Notes under the pieces: model-generated
Databases searched by the model: none
What the model was told of the DNA's origin: nothing
The model's input: only the letters and a program-made list of their open reading frames with translations
Shown: positions 31,666 through 44,600 of the stretch, in pieces
How the letters are laid out: each line of letters opens with the position of its first letter
Numbering within the stretch: position 1 is the stretch's first letter
Made by a program: the position numbers and the translations under genes
Assembly: GCA_951394405.1 (NCBI GenBank)
Contig: OX596345.1
Coordinates: 1 to 64,000 of the forward strand
Direction of reading: 5' to 3'
DNA length: 64,000 nucleotides
DNA from: Coprinellus micaceus
Lineage: Eukaryota > Basidiomycota > Agaricomycetes > Agaricales > Psathyrellaceae

Positions 31666-31822
31666 TTCTGGGTCGGGATTACGAGACACCAGGATGTGGG
31701 CGTCCTCGGCGCACATGAACGCGGGATGGGATGGGGAACGCTTTTTGTCAACTTGACATCCACTGTCCCGGGGACACATCTACGGGTGGGCCTTCGAGAT
31801 TCGGTAGGGTTGGGCCATCGGG
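31666..31822 (+). pseudogene. Z segment of the module, copy 1
   Basis: Similar to 54595-54447 (minus) and 46222-46152 (minus). The core reads GTCGGGATTACGAGACACC and ATGAACGCGGGATGGGATGG here, with CGGTAGGGTTGGGCCATCGG downstream also matched in the 54-kb copy. One shared frame gives VGIT-R and ERGMG in all three copies. Only about 70-150 bp can be aligned by eye. Confidence 0.45.
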
Positions 31823-33050
31823 GACCTGCTCTTTCACTTATGGGTCTCGAATTTACGCGTAGACGAGGAGTGGTTGTCGTTTAAGTCTAGTTATCTTCAG
31901 CAATAGCTTCGCTAATCACGAGCGAACAGAGGTTAATCGACGGCATTCCATTCCTAGTAACCCCCACCTGGTAGGGGAGCAGGGGGAGGAGGAGAGTCGG
32001 AGGTACAAGCTTGGGTATGTACGGTTACTCAACTTCCCAGTGGGTCCGCTTAGCGCTAACTATGTTCGATGCCGCTCCTTGCTATCGATAACCATATTCC
32101 GGGTGGTTAACCACTGTCATCTCCTCTTGTACCCAGTGACGTCCTTGCCTGTAATCCAATGGTGGGTCAGCACCGGCTTGTACAAACCGTCTACCTCCAA
32201 GTCAAAATACGAGATGGGGGTGCATCTTGAGAATCATGCCTCGCCCTTCTGAATCCAGAGCCCGTGGTACGCCGCCTATCTCCTCTAGTCAAGACACTTC
32301 GTCACCACCTTTAATCGCTTCCGGACCCGATGTGGGGGGCTCTCTGATACCTGTGGGCGATGCACAGGCCTGCTGATTATCGTGAGGGATCGCCCAAGGT
32401 CATGGAAACGGATAGGCGCCCACGGTACTTGGATTCGGGCCACGATCATGCTTCTCTCGCCAGTGCTCGCCTTTGCTTCTGATACGCTCTAATTGTTCAA
32501 GGTCAAATTCAATGAAACATGCATAGGTATACGTCGCTGAACAAGAGTTTCGTATCAGAAGGTTACGAAACAGAGACCGATGGACGGAGGCGGCATCCCC
32601 GGCCCGATTCCTCGTTCTGGAGGTGGGCGCTAAACTGACACGGGCATATTGCGGGGTGTCTATCTGCTGTGCTGGGTGCTCTCCACGCACTGAGACTTCC
32701 TAGAGCAAGTCGTTCTAACCCAGCGTCTGTTCATTGCAAGGAGCGGTAGTTCGGTCATCAATGCGGGCCACACCTAAATGTTAGCCTCTGTGGGTCCACT
32801 GGCACTATAATGGGTGAGTTGGTTGACTTTCCACACTTCATTTTGAATCGACGAAACGACTACGGATGGCACACTCCACGCCGCGTCGGGCAAGCTGGGA
32901 CCACGTGTGAGTCGTGACCCGTTCGCCCACTGATTCGCTTCGATCCTAAATTTCTCATCCACACCGAGGATGCCTGAGGCGTAGCTCCGCAGTTAGAGGT
33001 AAGGTTTCATCGATAGACAATCATGTTTGGGCGATGAAATCGATTGACAG
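31823..33050. other. No gene seen
   Basis: Short frames only; no motif or repeat recognised. Confidence 0.4.
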
Positions 33051-33061
33051 CTGCCTTCATT

Positions 33062-33500
33062 GGGGGGCGAGGCCGGCGAGACACATGAAGGCTGGAGCAC
33101 GGCGCCGGGCAGGGAAGTGAAGGTCCGGACTTGGAGATTACTTTCAATTCAGCAGTAACATGATAGATTCAATGTCAGAAGGACTCGCGCCGCAACTCCA
33201 CTTGACTCCCATTCGCGGTTACGAACATGCTGGAGGGACCGCACCCACTCAACACGCTTCGGAGACGACATAACACGAGGGTATTATCCTCGGAGTAGAA
33301 CTTGGCTGTGGTGATGTATTATGATCTCTCCGGAAGGAATGTTGAAACTCAATATTACGGCATTCATCAATCAACACCCACGCTAACTACGCTGGAGTAA
33401 ATGGAAACCTGCGCTCCATCTAAAGGGTGAGACTGGGGAGGCACATGAAAGCCGCATATGGGAGGGGAGAGGCAAAAGCCCTGGACTCATAATTCAGCTG
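33062..33500. repeat. Two weakly similar direct repeats
   Basis: The stretch near 33066-33150 (GAGACACATGAAGGCTGG, later GGTCCGGACTTGG) resembles that near 33427-33490 (GAGGCACATGAAAGCCGC, later GCCCTGGACTC). Similarity is patchy, with gaps, and the nature of the unit is unknown. Confidence 0.3.
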
Positions 33501-36500
33501 CGCAGGTCAAACCAATCGAGCTACGGTAGGACATAACCCAAGACAGGCGACGTTCGAGGCAGCAAGCATTCAACCGTACCCTAACCCACTCTCATCCGTG
33601 CGAGTTGGGCTAAGGGCTTGAACCTCGTCGTACAGACAAGATGACGTTGATGGACACGAGCGTATCTCCTAAGTGCTCTTTGCACTGATTACCCCGAACG
33701 GTAAGTTGAACGCCCAAAGTTGAGAAGCGCCCGGAACCCAGTCCCGGTTTCTCAGTATATACCCGAAGGGATGATCCCCCGAACAAGCCCAGGACCCCAG
33801 GCCAACCGACCTCTCCGCGAACTTCGACGGAATGGAGGCTTCAGCTCAATGTATTTGCGCTTCGGTCGATGTGTACGTCTCTCTAAGCCCAAGGTCCGGG
33901 GTCGATAATGCAAGGTCCGGTTATCTAGCAGGAACGTAGTACCTGAAGAATGGAATCAAGCCACTGAGCGCCTCTATCACCGAGCTCAGTGTCGTAACTT
34001 CGACTCACCTTGGCCCTCCTGAATGCGGCTTTCCACCGAGTGACGCATATGCCCTTTCTTCCGTGGCATTTCGCCGTCGGACCGTCCTCCACCTCGCCTT
34101 CCATTTTCATCTCGCTTGTACGATACATATGTCCATCTAGGCCACCCTTTGAACTCGGGCGTACCCTCTACCCTCGCTTACCTTCGCTTTCCCCTTCAGA
34201 ATCCCGCCCGTACTACCACCTTGAACATGCCTCTCGTTACCTCGACGTCACTGACATCTCCCTGAACGTTAGTCGGAGACACAAGGACACCCGCATCCCC
34301 GACGGACCTTCCTATTTGCACAGCTCTGCCAGGTTACGACAGCGCCTTGATAGCGCCCGTCAGCGAGAACAAGGTCAAGGTCCGCGTCGGTGATGTCATA
34401 CTTGGCTGGACCGGCGTCTGTCTTGGGTGTGATGGCCGGCGCGGGCGCTTCGAGCTGACCTCCGGGCGGGAAGCGACGGATCGGCGGTTGTGCAGGGTAG
34501 TGCAGGGGTGCGGGGAAGATGTAATGTGCAGGGTTTGGTGCTGTGCGATGACGTGTGTAGTTGGAAGAGGTAAGGAGATGGCGGGAAGATGAGGACGGTT
34601 CGCGGGGAAGGGGTGATTGGAAGTCCGATATGTCGCCGACGGAGACGCGCACTGGAGACCGACCCGCGCCTCTACCGACGCTCGGGAGGGGCAAATAAGG
34701 GGTGGAATGTGACCTTGGAATATATTTACAGACGGAGTATGCCTGGCTCTGCTGCGAACCAGCTCCGTGGCGTTGGGACTCGAACTTTATCCAGTTCCCA
34801 GTCTCCCGGTACACCTCTCAATCTGCGTACCAACAATGATACTAACGTTTCCTTCTGAGTGCGGCCCAAAGCTACGCGGTCGATATGAGAAGTACGCCTG
34901 CTAGCGGCGTAGAACCACCCCAAGCATAGCCGCGTGCCAGCGGTGACTTCGCATTGTTCGACTCATCGGGAAATGTTTGCCCAGGATAAGACCGATGCTC
35001 TCGTTGGCGCATTGACAACTGGATAAAACGCTCGCTCTAGAGCCAGTGGAGTACCATAGGTATCACCGATCAAGTGTTAAGGAATGTCCATTGTGTATTA
35101 GAAGACTGAAGTAGATTGAGGGGGCGTGTACGTATGTTAGTTGGGAACCGGACCATGGTTCACGACAATAGAACTTGCTAGAGAGCGAGGTGCGCTTGAG
35201 TACTAGTACCAATCGCAATGGAGACTAAATTATGACTCTTACTCAACCCATAGGTCAATTCATTCACCATAAGCGCGATGCTATCTTAGACCTATTCGCA
35301 CTGCATCCCCTGCTCATGACTCTAAGTCCTTCGTTCTACCACATTGCCTATACATCCAGAATGATGCGCAATGCACCGCTCGAAGCTCCTGTGCCGCAAT
35401 CACCGACTAAGATTCGAGGTCCTGTACATACTACAGCATCCATTGTCCTATGGAAGATTAGGCACGGAGATCCCTATACTGTGCATACCCCATGGCGATT
35501 GAGGGGATATGTGTAGTACGCAACGCTAGTCCCCGTTTATTCCTCCCTACTACATCCTCCATATCCCACAGGACGCTTTGATCCTACCCCGTCCGAACTC
35601 GAAACGCATATGATTGCTTGGATACCCAAGTTCACGCGATACACGTTCTGCACCTTGCGTAGAGTCGCATACGCGCACCAACCCCGCTATTCCCGCGGTC
35701 TCCCCGTGTCTTCGGGTCGAGTCACCCCAGCTGCGGAGCGGGGTACGGCATGGCCATTTGTGGTCAGAGCTTCTCTGAGCACAGCAAATGGAAGACTTGG
35801 AGAAGGGAGGGTTGACTCGAGATGATGCGTGATCCTGAAAAGGAATTGGGGGGCCTAAAATGGGAATGTGGACGCGAGAACGAGAAGGCGGGGAAGGGTT
35901 GATGTAGTCTGAGTGAGGATCAAGGAGAAGCCTGGGTATTTGTTCTGCATTCGAAGATGCCCAATGTAGGGGGTGCCTAGGCCTAGCAACTCGAACAGAA
36001 GGGTGCTCGGGAGTAGGTGAGTGGAGAAGTACTCGCTCCTGCCTCATTTCGGGTCTTCACATTCTCAAGCCTACTCGAACAGAACGCGAGGGATTTCAGC
36101 AATCCAGTTGTCAACTTCATCTTGGCTTTGACACTGATCTCGTATGAGTCCACGTATCGCCGAGGTTACGTGCCCGCGTCAGGCAGAACCGTATCTGATC
36201 CCACTATCGTGGGCGCTTGACTCGACGCGTAACCCAAGTACGGAAAGGGGTGACACAAATGGGAAATTGAATGCTCAAGCGAGAGTGCCTCCGGCTTAAC
36301 TCAGCGAACGGGAAGGGGAAGATTGATTGTGGCGGTGGAAGAGAATACCGCGAAGCTGCATGCACTCGTTTCGCGTTGCTTTGTTCCCTCGTTACTCGTC
36401 TCTGCGAGTTCGAACGGCGGAGCGAGTCTGCTCCACTGTGAGCCGTTCGTACAGATAATTCTACGTGTGAGTGGCATTTCCTCACTTCCCCGGTATCTAA

Positions 36501-39132
36501 GTCCCACCTCGCCAAAGGTGACAGACGTTATATGCTATCGGCTACCGTCCACCACCCTCACCATCATCGGCGGTACAGACAGTATCCTAAGTGATCTCGT
36601 ATGGCAATTTGAAAGACAGTGACTCGAACCCACTTCTCACACTGGAACGGGAAATCGAGGTTCTATACGGGAATCACCACGCGAAGGCCCTCCCACCTGA
36701 TGCGAACTTCGAAGCGGCGGGATAGAACAGAAGAGAATTGGGCGGATGATGCGCGCAAGGAAGTACATGGCTCATTGCGGGTGTAGCTTTGTCTCTCCCG
36801 CTCCCTTCTTTACTTTTCCCTGGAGAATCAGTTTGAGGGATGTACGAAGTCTGTGTGAGAGAGACGGACAATTGTGGTTTGAGTGAAATGTGGGGTTCGG
36901 ACGTATGGAATGTTCCATCTCTCAAATGACTCGCGCCGTCGTGACTTCGACGAGGTATCCTATTGTCCTGCTACTTGTCAACCCATCTAAACGCTATTCG
37001 ACAGGACCCTTTCTTTGAGTTTGACGCACCGACTCGGATTTTAGGTACCGCCGTACCGGAGATAAGATACCTATCAACCCTCTGCAACCTCGTTGATTCA
37101 ATACGAGGGATGCAACTCGGTTGCCCACAGACGACGATGAGATAAGGGGCGTACATAGGAGGTCCGGATGTCCCTATTTGCTAATCGTACTCGTACTACG
37201 CAGAATCGGGTATCCCTGCGTGAGTGGTGCATCGCAAACCTCCTGCTGACTAGATTTTCATATAGCCTAGGTCAGTCTATCTATCTACCTGTCATGTCAC
37301 ACCACGCGCCCTCTCGATCCTTAGAGGCGCCTAACCCGCGCTCATACATAGCCGATCCTGACTTAGCCTGACTCCGATATTAACTGCTAACCTCTATCAG
37401 TCCTAGTTCTAGTGGGGGGGCATGACGACGGTATGCTCCCCATTTTCAGTTTCACGTTCTACATCAGTAGCCCAAGACCGCGCTATGACCGATCGCGACG
37501 TCCGAAACTTCATATAGACCTAATTCGCTCACACTGTGAGTTGTGGGGAGGGAACACTCGATGTGGGGAGAGTGAGTCCATTGGAGTCGGGACCAGGGTA
37601 TGTGGCTTAGGAGCTTCGCTATTGTACATTCGAACCCCTGCAGTGAGGCATTCAAGTTCGTTACGTGTATCCGCCCTCTACATTCATCCACAATTCATTC
37701 GTTCGCTTGGGGAGGGCTTCTAGCCTTCCCGAGCATCCGGCGGCTGTGTATCCTTCCTCCAGTGTACCGAACGTTTGTATGGGGGGTGCAGATGGGGAGG
37801 GTGCCCGGGAATGTTGGTGCGTTTGGGTATGGGTTCCGGTGTCGAGGAGGGGAGAGAAGTTCTTTTAGGGTAATCCGAGCGCATACATGTAGCCTAAGCC
37901 AGCTTAGAATTCATCTCGGCCGGGTATGTGAAGTCGGAGCGTCATTAAGTGGATGTATGCACCTGTATATGGAGGTTTCGGCGGTACGATGCGGTGTAAG
38001 CGCCTGACACGAGCGATCACTGATGCGATGCGATCCCAGTGTCCCGTCGCGACACAACGCTCCCCCCGTTTCTACTTCGAACACACCCCGCTTCCTTAAT
38101 TGTTATGAAAATGAACCGCACTCTGCTTTTCATGCGCCCTCACGAGATCCATTCTCAATCCATTCATCCCCCAGTTCAAAAGGTAAGCTCTAGCCTGGCC
38201 GTGTATCCGGCGGTACGCGTCCAACCTTTCCCGGGTGAGCGAAATACGTCTACCCTAGAATGCATACACGCCCTCAATCTTACAGCACCCCTGTGTATCT
38301 ACCGCTAGCTATCCCCCCATACTATCCCTCTCCACTCTTCCAGAATACTCGGCATTCTACATTCTACGTTACGTTTACGGTCCAAGCACACAATCCCCCT
38401 GAGAGCCCTCACATATACCCAAAACTGAGACCCGGAATGAAGAGCCCAACACAGACTGTCACGGTAGGACGAGTGATCGACCGATCGAGGGTGTCGACAA
38501 TGAATGTCTTTTGCTTGGCACACCCCGCCCCACAACCCCTATCTAGTCTCGAGCCCGAGTCGGAGAGCGGGTACCTCGAAGCGGAACTAAAGGCGGCGGA
38601 ACCAAATGCAGGCACATCCGCACCCAGGTTAATGGGGCTGCGCGTTATTAGGCCCTATTCTCCGAATGTAAAGCATTCGTCAAGGGCGCGTTGAATAATC
38701 GATATGCCGCATATAATCGATACACTTATTTCCCCTGTGGGTCTTGGGTGTGCAAGGTGCGCGAGAGGAGATAAACTTGGGGTGCAGAGCGGTACAGGAG
38801 CGCGGAACTAAATCGAGGTACTTCCGCGCTGTAAGCGCCCGGCCGAGGGTCGCATCAGGCTGCGTCAGGTACAGGGCGGGATCAAATTGGGGCGTCCGAC
38901 GTTCGCACTGGCGCCGACGTCAATTGTCAATGCGAGCTGTTGTAAGGTGATGAATGATATGCGCCCGCTCGTCCCTCCCTCTTCTTGCAAATGTGTGCGT
39001 ACCGTGTGTAGTGTGGTAGAATCGTACGAGCACGAACCTAGAATGTTTGGGGAGAAAATTGGGGTATCGCGCCATACGTCGGTGGCCATCTGGAATTTGA
39101 AATTATGTTCATTTCGCTAGTGTCTGGTGTCG
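33501..39132. other. 5.6 kb without a confident gene
   Basis: Many overlapping frames on both strands, the longest being plus 38260-38694, minus 34269-34814 and minus 35550-36047. None has a domain, signal peptide plus cysteine pattern, or convincing intron. Around 34.3-34.8 kb both strands are open because of GC-rich composition, so neither was called. Confidence 0.4.
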
Positions 39133-39367
39133 ACATAGGCGAGATGAACATGAGAATGTCTTTGCGCCTCTCTTCCAGTTCCTCTTCCTCGCGCTCTCCC
39201 TCCTTCCCATGCTCGTCCACGTGCAGTTCTCCTGGAACATTCTATTCTCCTCCCCTTCCCTTCCCGCTTCGTTCGATCCCTCGACCCCGAGGCCCCGACT
39301 CGCCGCTCCACCTGCCATCGCGAGACCTTATCGGGGTGTATGCACATAGGCGAGATGAACATGAGAA
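39133..39367. repeat. Exact 24-bp direct repeat pair
   Basis: The same 24 bases occur at 39133-39156 and 39344-39367 (each begins ACATAGGCGAGATGAACATG), 211 bp apart. A chance match of this length is very unlikely in 64 kb. The intervening DNA is C/T-rich with no open gene. Confidence 0.9.
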
Positions 39368-41439
39368 AATCCCGAGGTCCCGAGTTAACAGCAAGGGTCC
39401 ACCCCAAAAACCCTTCGCGCTCCCCAGTGTGCACACTCCACTTTGCTGTTAGATAGTCAATGCGAACATTCCGCTATAATGTTAAATAGCCGATGCGAGA
39501 TGAAGTCCACGTTCCGTGTTCCATGTCACTCGCTTTCTGCGCGTGGAGAGGAAAGGGAGGGTGAAGAGATGGGGAGAGGACGTCACAGGGCACAACCTCG
39601 AGGTGGGAGGCTGTGGGGGGCACGTTGCGCGATGTGCTTGGGGACCGAGTCGTGCTGGGTGGAATTCATTATCGCGCACTTAATTGAACTGCGCACGAGT
39701 AAATTGTCGTGTGCACGATACACGGGGAAATTCGAAGCGTAGCCGGTTGCAAGCGTATATTGAGAATTGTCGAGTCTATTCCAGTGTACGTCGCGAAGGT
39801 CAAGTCTCTTTCGAACATGCGGAGGGCGTCTTTCAAGTCTATTTACAACATGAGGACCCTCGAAGCACTCTACACATACGTATATCACACCGCCGTCGAC
39901 AACTGAGCACGACACACAACACCTAGGCGAGATAGCCTCTCGCAGATTGACTCTCGCGCGCCTCGAGGCTTTGGAACGAGGAGGCGGCTCTCTCCTTCCG
40001 ATTCCGACTCGGTACATGTCCGGAGTCGTACCCCCTTTCGTCAGGTGTTCCCCATACGTCGCCGGGCACCGGAGTCCGGAGCTTTGTCTCGGGGTCGGTA
40101 CCAAAAACGGATCCCGGCGATGGATGCATCCGAAAGCGGAAGGCGCGGGGGGAAGTCCCGGAACATCCCCCGCGTTCTGTTCTGTTCGCGTTCGACGGCT
40201 GCTTTGACCACAATCACACCTATGCCCAGCCCAACCTCTCTGCATTGCAGTTCCTGCTGTGTTCGTTCGTCGATCATCCATTTCTCATATCTATCGAGGT
40301 ATCTATGTTTCGGAAGGCGGATACGTTATGGAAGATCGCCGAGATGGGGAACGTGTTTCGAGCACAGGACGGGATGTGGGTGGGGGCGGTGGGGGGGACG
40401 ACGGGGTTCGGCGTTCTACGTGCGCGTCGCGGGTGAAGGAGAAAGAGGATATGGGAGGGCGAGCGTGGAGGGAAATGGGGTGTATAACGAGGAGAGAGAG
40501 GGAAGGGTGGAAGACAATAGAGAGATCTCACACCCCGATATGGAGCTCGCCGTTCATCCCACCATGCCCAGCCCATCCACTCGGAGTCGGATGTTTTCGT
40601 CCCCTCCCTCCTCTTCCTGCCTTCCTTCCTCCGTGCTCCGGGGCACGAGGCCCATTTCTGTCCGGCTCTCCGAAATCGAATCACAGACACAAGAGTTCGG
40701 ATTCGGAAAGAGACGCCGGGGGGACGATGGGATCTCGATGGGATGAAATGGGAGATGGCCCGAGCGAACAGAGTCCATGCCCTGATATGCTTCCTTCCCC
40801 TCTCGCGTAAAAACGCCACACAGATTGAGATTGGGGGTGTGGGCAGCTGACCGGCGAGGTGTATATCTATAACAATACGAAGCCGACTGTCCGTTCCCAC
40901 CTGCGTCTTGCCGCCCTTTTTGTTCTGTCCTCCACTCTTACCTCGGCCTCTCCCCATCTATCGAGAGACGTAGCGAGAGACGCTATTGTGTGGATAGGGA
41001 TAACGAGAGACGCTAGCAACAGCGACAACGACAGCAAGACAGGCGGGCAGTGTTAGTCTTATTGTGAAGACTCGACGACGACGACGACGCGGCGCTAAGC
41101 ACGAGCGCTTGCACCTATCCATCCCCATCCTCCCTCAACGACCTCGACGACCGACACCGCCTCATCCATTCCTCCTCTCCATCTCCACGACACGCCTCAC
41201 CCCACCGATCTCATACGAACACCCCAAATCCAAGCCCGATCTCAAGTCATCATCATCACTCCTCCCGCCAAACCTAATCCCAATCCAAATACGGAAGGGA
41301 ACCCGCCCGAAACAATAAGAACTTGACTTGAAGCGCCGAGGGTACCCACACCTCCCGAGTCGCTATTATCTTCGGGTTCAGGCCTCTCACACGGATCCCA
41401 ACTCCCCTCTATTCTTCCACCTTCTTCCTTCCACCCCTT
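39368..41439. other. Upstream region of the HMG-box gene, no gene called
   Basis: Several long frames on both strands at 39.6-41.0 kb are low in complexity and overlap each other. A TATATCTATAAC sequence near 40861 has no convincing coding sequence behind it. A short GAC-type trinucleotide run lies at about 41070-41088. From 41.1 kb the plus strand becomes C-rich, leading into the promoter. Confidence 0.4.
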
Positions 41440-41675
41440 CGTCCCGTACCACCATTGTCTTTTTTCGCGTTCGCGCATACGCACCCTTGTTGTTGTTCTC
41501 TTTTCTTCTTCCTCGACCCCGACGACTACGACCACTCTAACGCTTGACTGACGCTTGACGCATCCACCACCTTCGTACCCACCCATACCCTCTTTGTTCT
41601 CCACCCTCTCTTTTTCTTTACGCCTTTTTCTTTACAACTTTTTTTGTTATTCTTAACGACGCGAGATAACGAACG
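41440..41675 (+). promoter_or_regulatory. Pyrimidine-rich core promoter and leader of the HMG-box gene
   Basis: A long C/T-dominated tract on the coding strand (blocks of TCTTTTT, CTTCTTCC and TTTTTTTGTT) ends immediately before the ATG at 41676. CT-rich tracts just upstream of the start are characteristic of strongly transcribed filamentous-fungal genes. Confidence 0.5.
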
Positions 41676-44600
41676 ATGCCCGCTCTCCGCACGCGTGCTG
41701 CTAACCCTGGTACGTCCTCTCTTTCTCTCTATTGTCTTCCATCCCTCCCCGCCCTTTCTCCTCACCGATCATCGATCACTGCGCTAACACTCCCTCCCTC
41801 CCTACAGCCGACTCCTCCCCCTCCTCCCCCACCTCTCAAGACCCCACCCACTCCCAAACCCTAACCGCCCCCGCCCTCCAACTAATCTCGCCCACCCCGC
41901 GCACCCTCATCTTCCCCACATCTCACAACCTCACCCTCGGCGGGCTCGACGCCTCTCCGTACTCCTCTCCCAGCCACAGCCCCTTTCAAGGCGCCGACGG
42001 GTTCGAAGGGTACGATGCGGGTGGGGGGTACGATGGGGGCTTCGATAGCAAGTTCGAGTATAGCGGGTTTGAGGGACAGAGCGCGACGTTCAACTTCACC
42101 CAGCCCAACGACTCTCAAGCGTCGTTCTACCACCACCCGCAGGCCAATGGGAGTAACGCGAGTTTCCATTCGCAGCCGTACCACATCGACGCCTCGTCCT
42201 CACCCATCGTCCAGCACCAGAAGAACGCGAGCCAGGTCTCACTGAGCTTGACGATCCCCGAGCTCCCGAACTTTTCGCAGCCGTACTCGAGCACGCCGAG
42301 CGACCCGAGCGACTCTGCCTCTCTCCGATCAGCTTCACCTAGCGGGTCTATCCATTCGTACGTCTTCCTTCCTTCCTTCCCCGTCTCCCCGTCTCGCCAC
42401 GCTATATGCATACGTGTATGCGTGCCTGAGACTAAACTAAACGACTGCGACGAAGTTCTAACGCATACACCCCTTCTTTCTAGGCACAAGAGACGCAAAT
42501 CGACGTCGACGACACGCGACGCGAGCGCGGAGAGGAGGCCGAAGAAGGGCGATGCGGATTATGTGAAGAGGCCGGAGAATGCGTTTATTTTGTTTAGGAG
42601 GGCGGCTTGTGAGGAGCGGTGAGTCTTTCTTTCTCTTTCCCTGTCTTTCTCTTCTTTCGGCTCCCTCTTCTCCCCAACATCGACTCGGGTCTGGAGCCTC
42701 GCGCTCCTCCTTCCCTACTCCTTTCTTCCTTCCTTCCTTCCCCGCCCTCTCCTCCCGCCTCCGCCCCCCTTCTCCCTACTCCCCATAGACCAAGAACCCA
42801 AACTAACATGCCCACTTCGTTCGCAGACAAGCAGCCGAAGCCGAAGCCCTCACGAAGGGCGGCGCACCCGCGAAGAAGCAGCGCCAAGCCGATCTGAGCA
42901 AGGCGATCAGCGAGAGGTGGAGGAGCCTGAGTAGTGAGGAGAAGAGGGTTTGGGAGGAGAGGGCGAAGGTGCGTTTTGTTTCCTCTCTATCTGTTTGGTG
43001 CTCGTATACTACGAGTGCGTTGCTCCCCAAGAGAAGGAGGCTGATAAGGGAAATCGGTATACAGGAAAAGAAGGAAGAACACGCAAAGGCCAACCCGGGG
43101 TACGTCTACCGCCCCGAACGCAAGTCCAAGAAGGCTTCGTCGTCGTCGTCCACCACCTCCGCCGCCCCGCAACGCCGTTCCTCGCTCTCCCGCGCCCGGC
43201 GTGGCTCAGAAGACTCCTCGACGTCGCTCGACTCTCCTCACCTCTCCGTCTTCGTCCCCATGCGCATGCCGCCCTCTCACTCCTCCCACCACGCACACTC
43301 CGCCTCAGTCTCGCTCACATTCCAGCCCTCCTCCTCTCTCGACGCCTCACAGTCCCACGGCGGCGGCGTCCATAGGAATGGCAGGAGCTCAAGCGCCCCG
43401 AGGCCATACCATAGGATTGACGTCCCGCTCGTCAATCATGGGATGGGCATGGGTATGAACGGGGGCAGGTATAAGCGCGAGGGCAGCGAACCGACGAGTC
43501 CGAGTCTTGTCCCGCTTATCAATGAGCATAGTAGGCAGGGAGGCGGGTGGGATTATGTTCCGCCGACGAAGAGCTTTACGTTGCCCGGTGGGGGGAACGA
43601 GTATCCCGTACGTGTTTCGTCTCCTTCGTACCGTGTCTTGGGTTCGCTGACGCTGATACCCTCTCTCGCTTTGGTTATTATAGTCGATGTCGATGGTCTC
43701 CTCGCTCTTCCAGCAGAACCAGACCCAGTCGTCGAATGGGAGGAAGTCGAGCGCGCCGAGTCCGTTGCAGCAGGTTGCCATGCACCATTCCTCCTCCGCT
43801 TCCTCTTCCTCCGCCAACGCCAACGCACCTTCGGGCCCCTCCCCTCTCTCCCTCATTGCCCCTCCCCCGAATACCGTCTCATCGCACCTCACGTCCAAGG
43901 CCCCCGACTCTACCTCGTCCGATGGGGGTAGCGATAGCGGAAGCAGCAGCCCCCAGTCGGGTCCGTTCACCCCTAGTGCGTTGGCGCCGAGTGCGTTCAT
44001 GATGCCGAATTTCGAGACCCTCCTCGAGCCTCCCTCCTCTTCCACCTTCGACTCTCTCATCGACCCTTCCCTCCAGAACCAAGACGCCCTGCCCTCGAGC
44101 CATATGGCCGGGGGCGAGATGGATATGGGCATGGGGATGGACGGGATCGAGATGGACGGGATGGACCAGTACGGGATGAATATGGGGTTGGGCATGGGCA
44201 TGGGTATGGGGTTCGGTATGAGTGGGGCGGGAGCAGGAGGGCCGTTTGAGGCGTGGGATTGGCCTGCGAGCGAGGGGACGTTGGATAATAATTGGGACGT
44301 TAACTCTATCCCTCTGGCGTCGNNNNNNNNNNNNNNNNNNNNNNNNNNNNNNNNNNNNNNNNNNNNNNNNNNNNNNNNNNNNNNNNNNNNNNNNNNNNNN
44401 NNNNNNNNNNNNNNNNNNNNNNNNNNNNNNNNNNNNNNNNNNNNNNNNNNNNNNNNNNNNNNNNNNNNNNNNNNNNNNNNNNNNNNNNNNNNNNNNNNNN
44501 NNNNNNNNNNNNNNNNNNNNNNGGATACGGTACCTCCACTGTCCCTTCTTACTTTCTTCCCTTCCACTCTACGTTGTCCTCTCACCTCGCCAAGACGAGG

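Noticed and set aside
33470..33530. tRNA-like anticodon arm (CTGGA CTCATAA TTCAG, CAT anticodon)
   Set aside because: No matching D-arm, T-arm or acceptor stem can be drawn around it.
36605..36640. tRNA T-arm-like sequence on the minus strand (GGGTTCGAGTC)
   Set aside because: The expected acceptor-stem partner is missing on the 5' side.
36963..37156. Near-mirror frames on both strands around a GGTACC-containing palindromic stretch
   Set aside because: The symmetry comes from a short local palindrome and does not extend into terminal repeats or a gene.
40045..40957. Overlapping 227- and 233-codon frames on opposite strands
   Set aside because: Both are low-complexity and G/C-driven; neither has a start context, splice sites or a domain.
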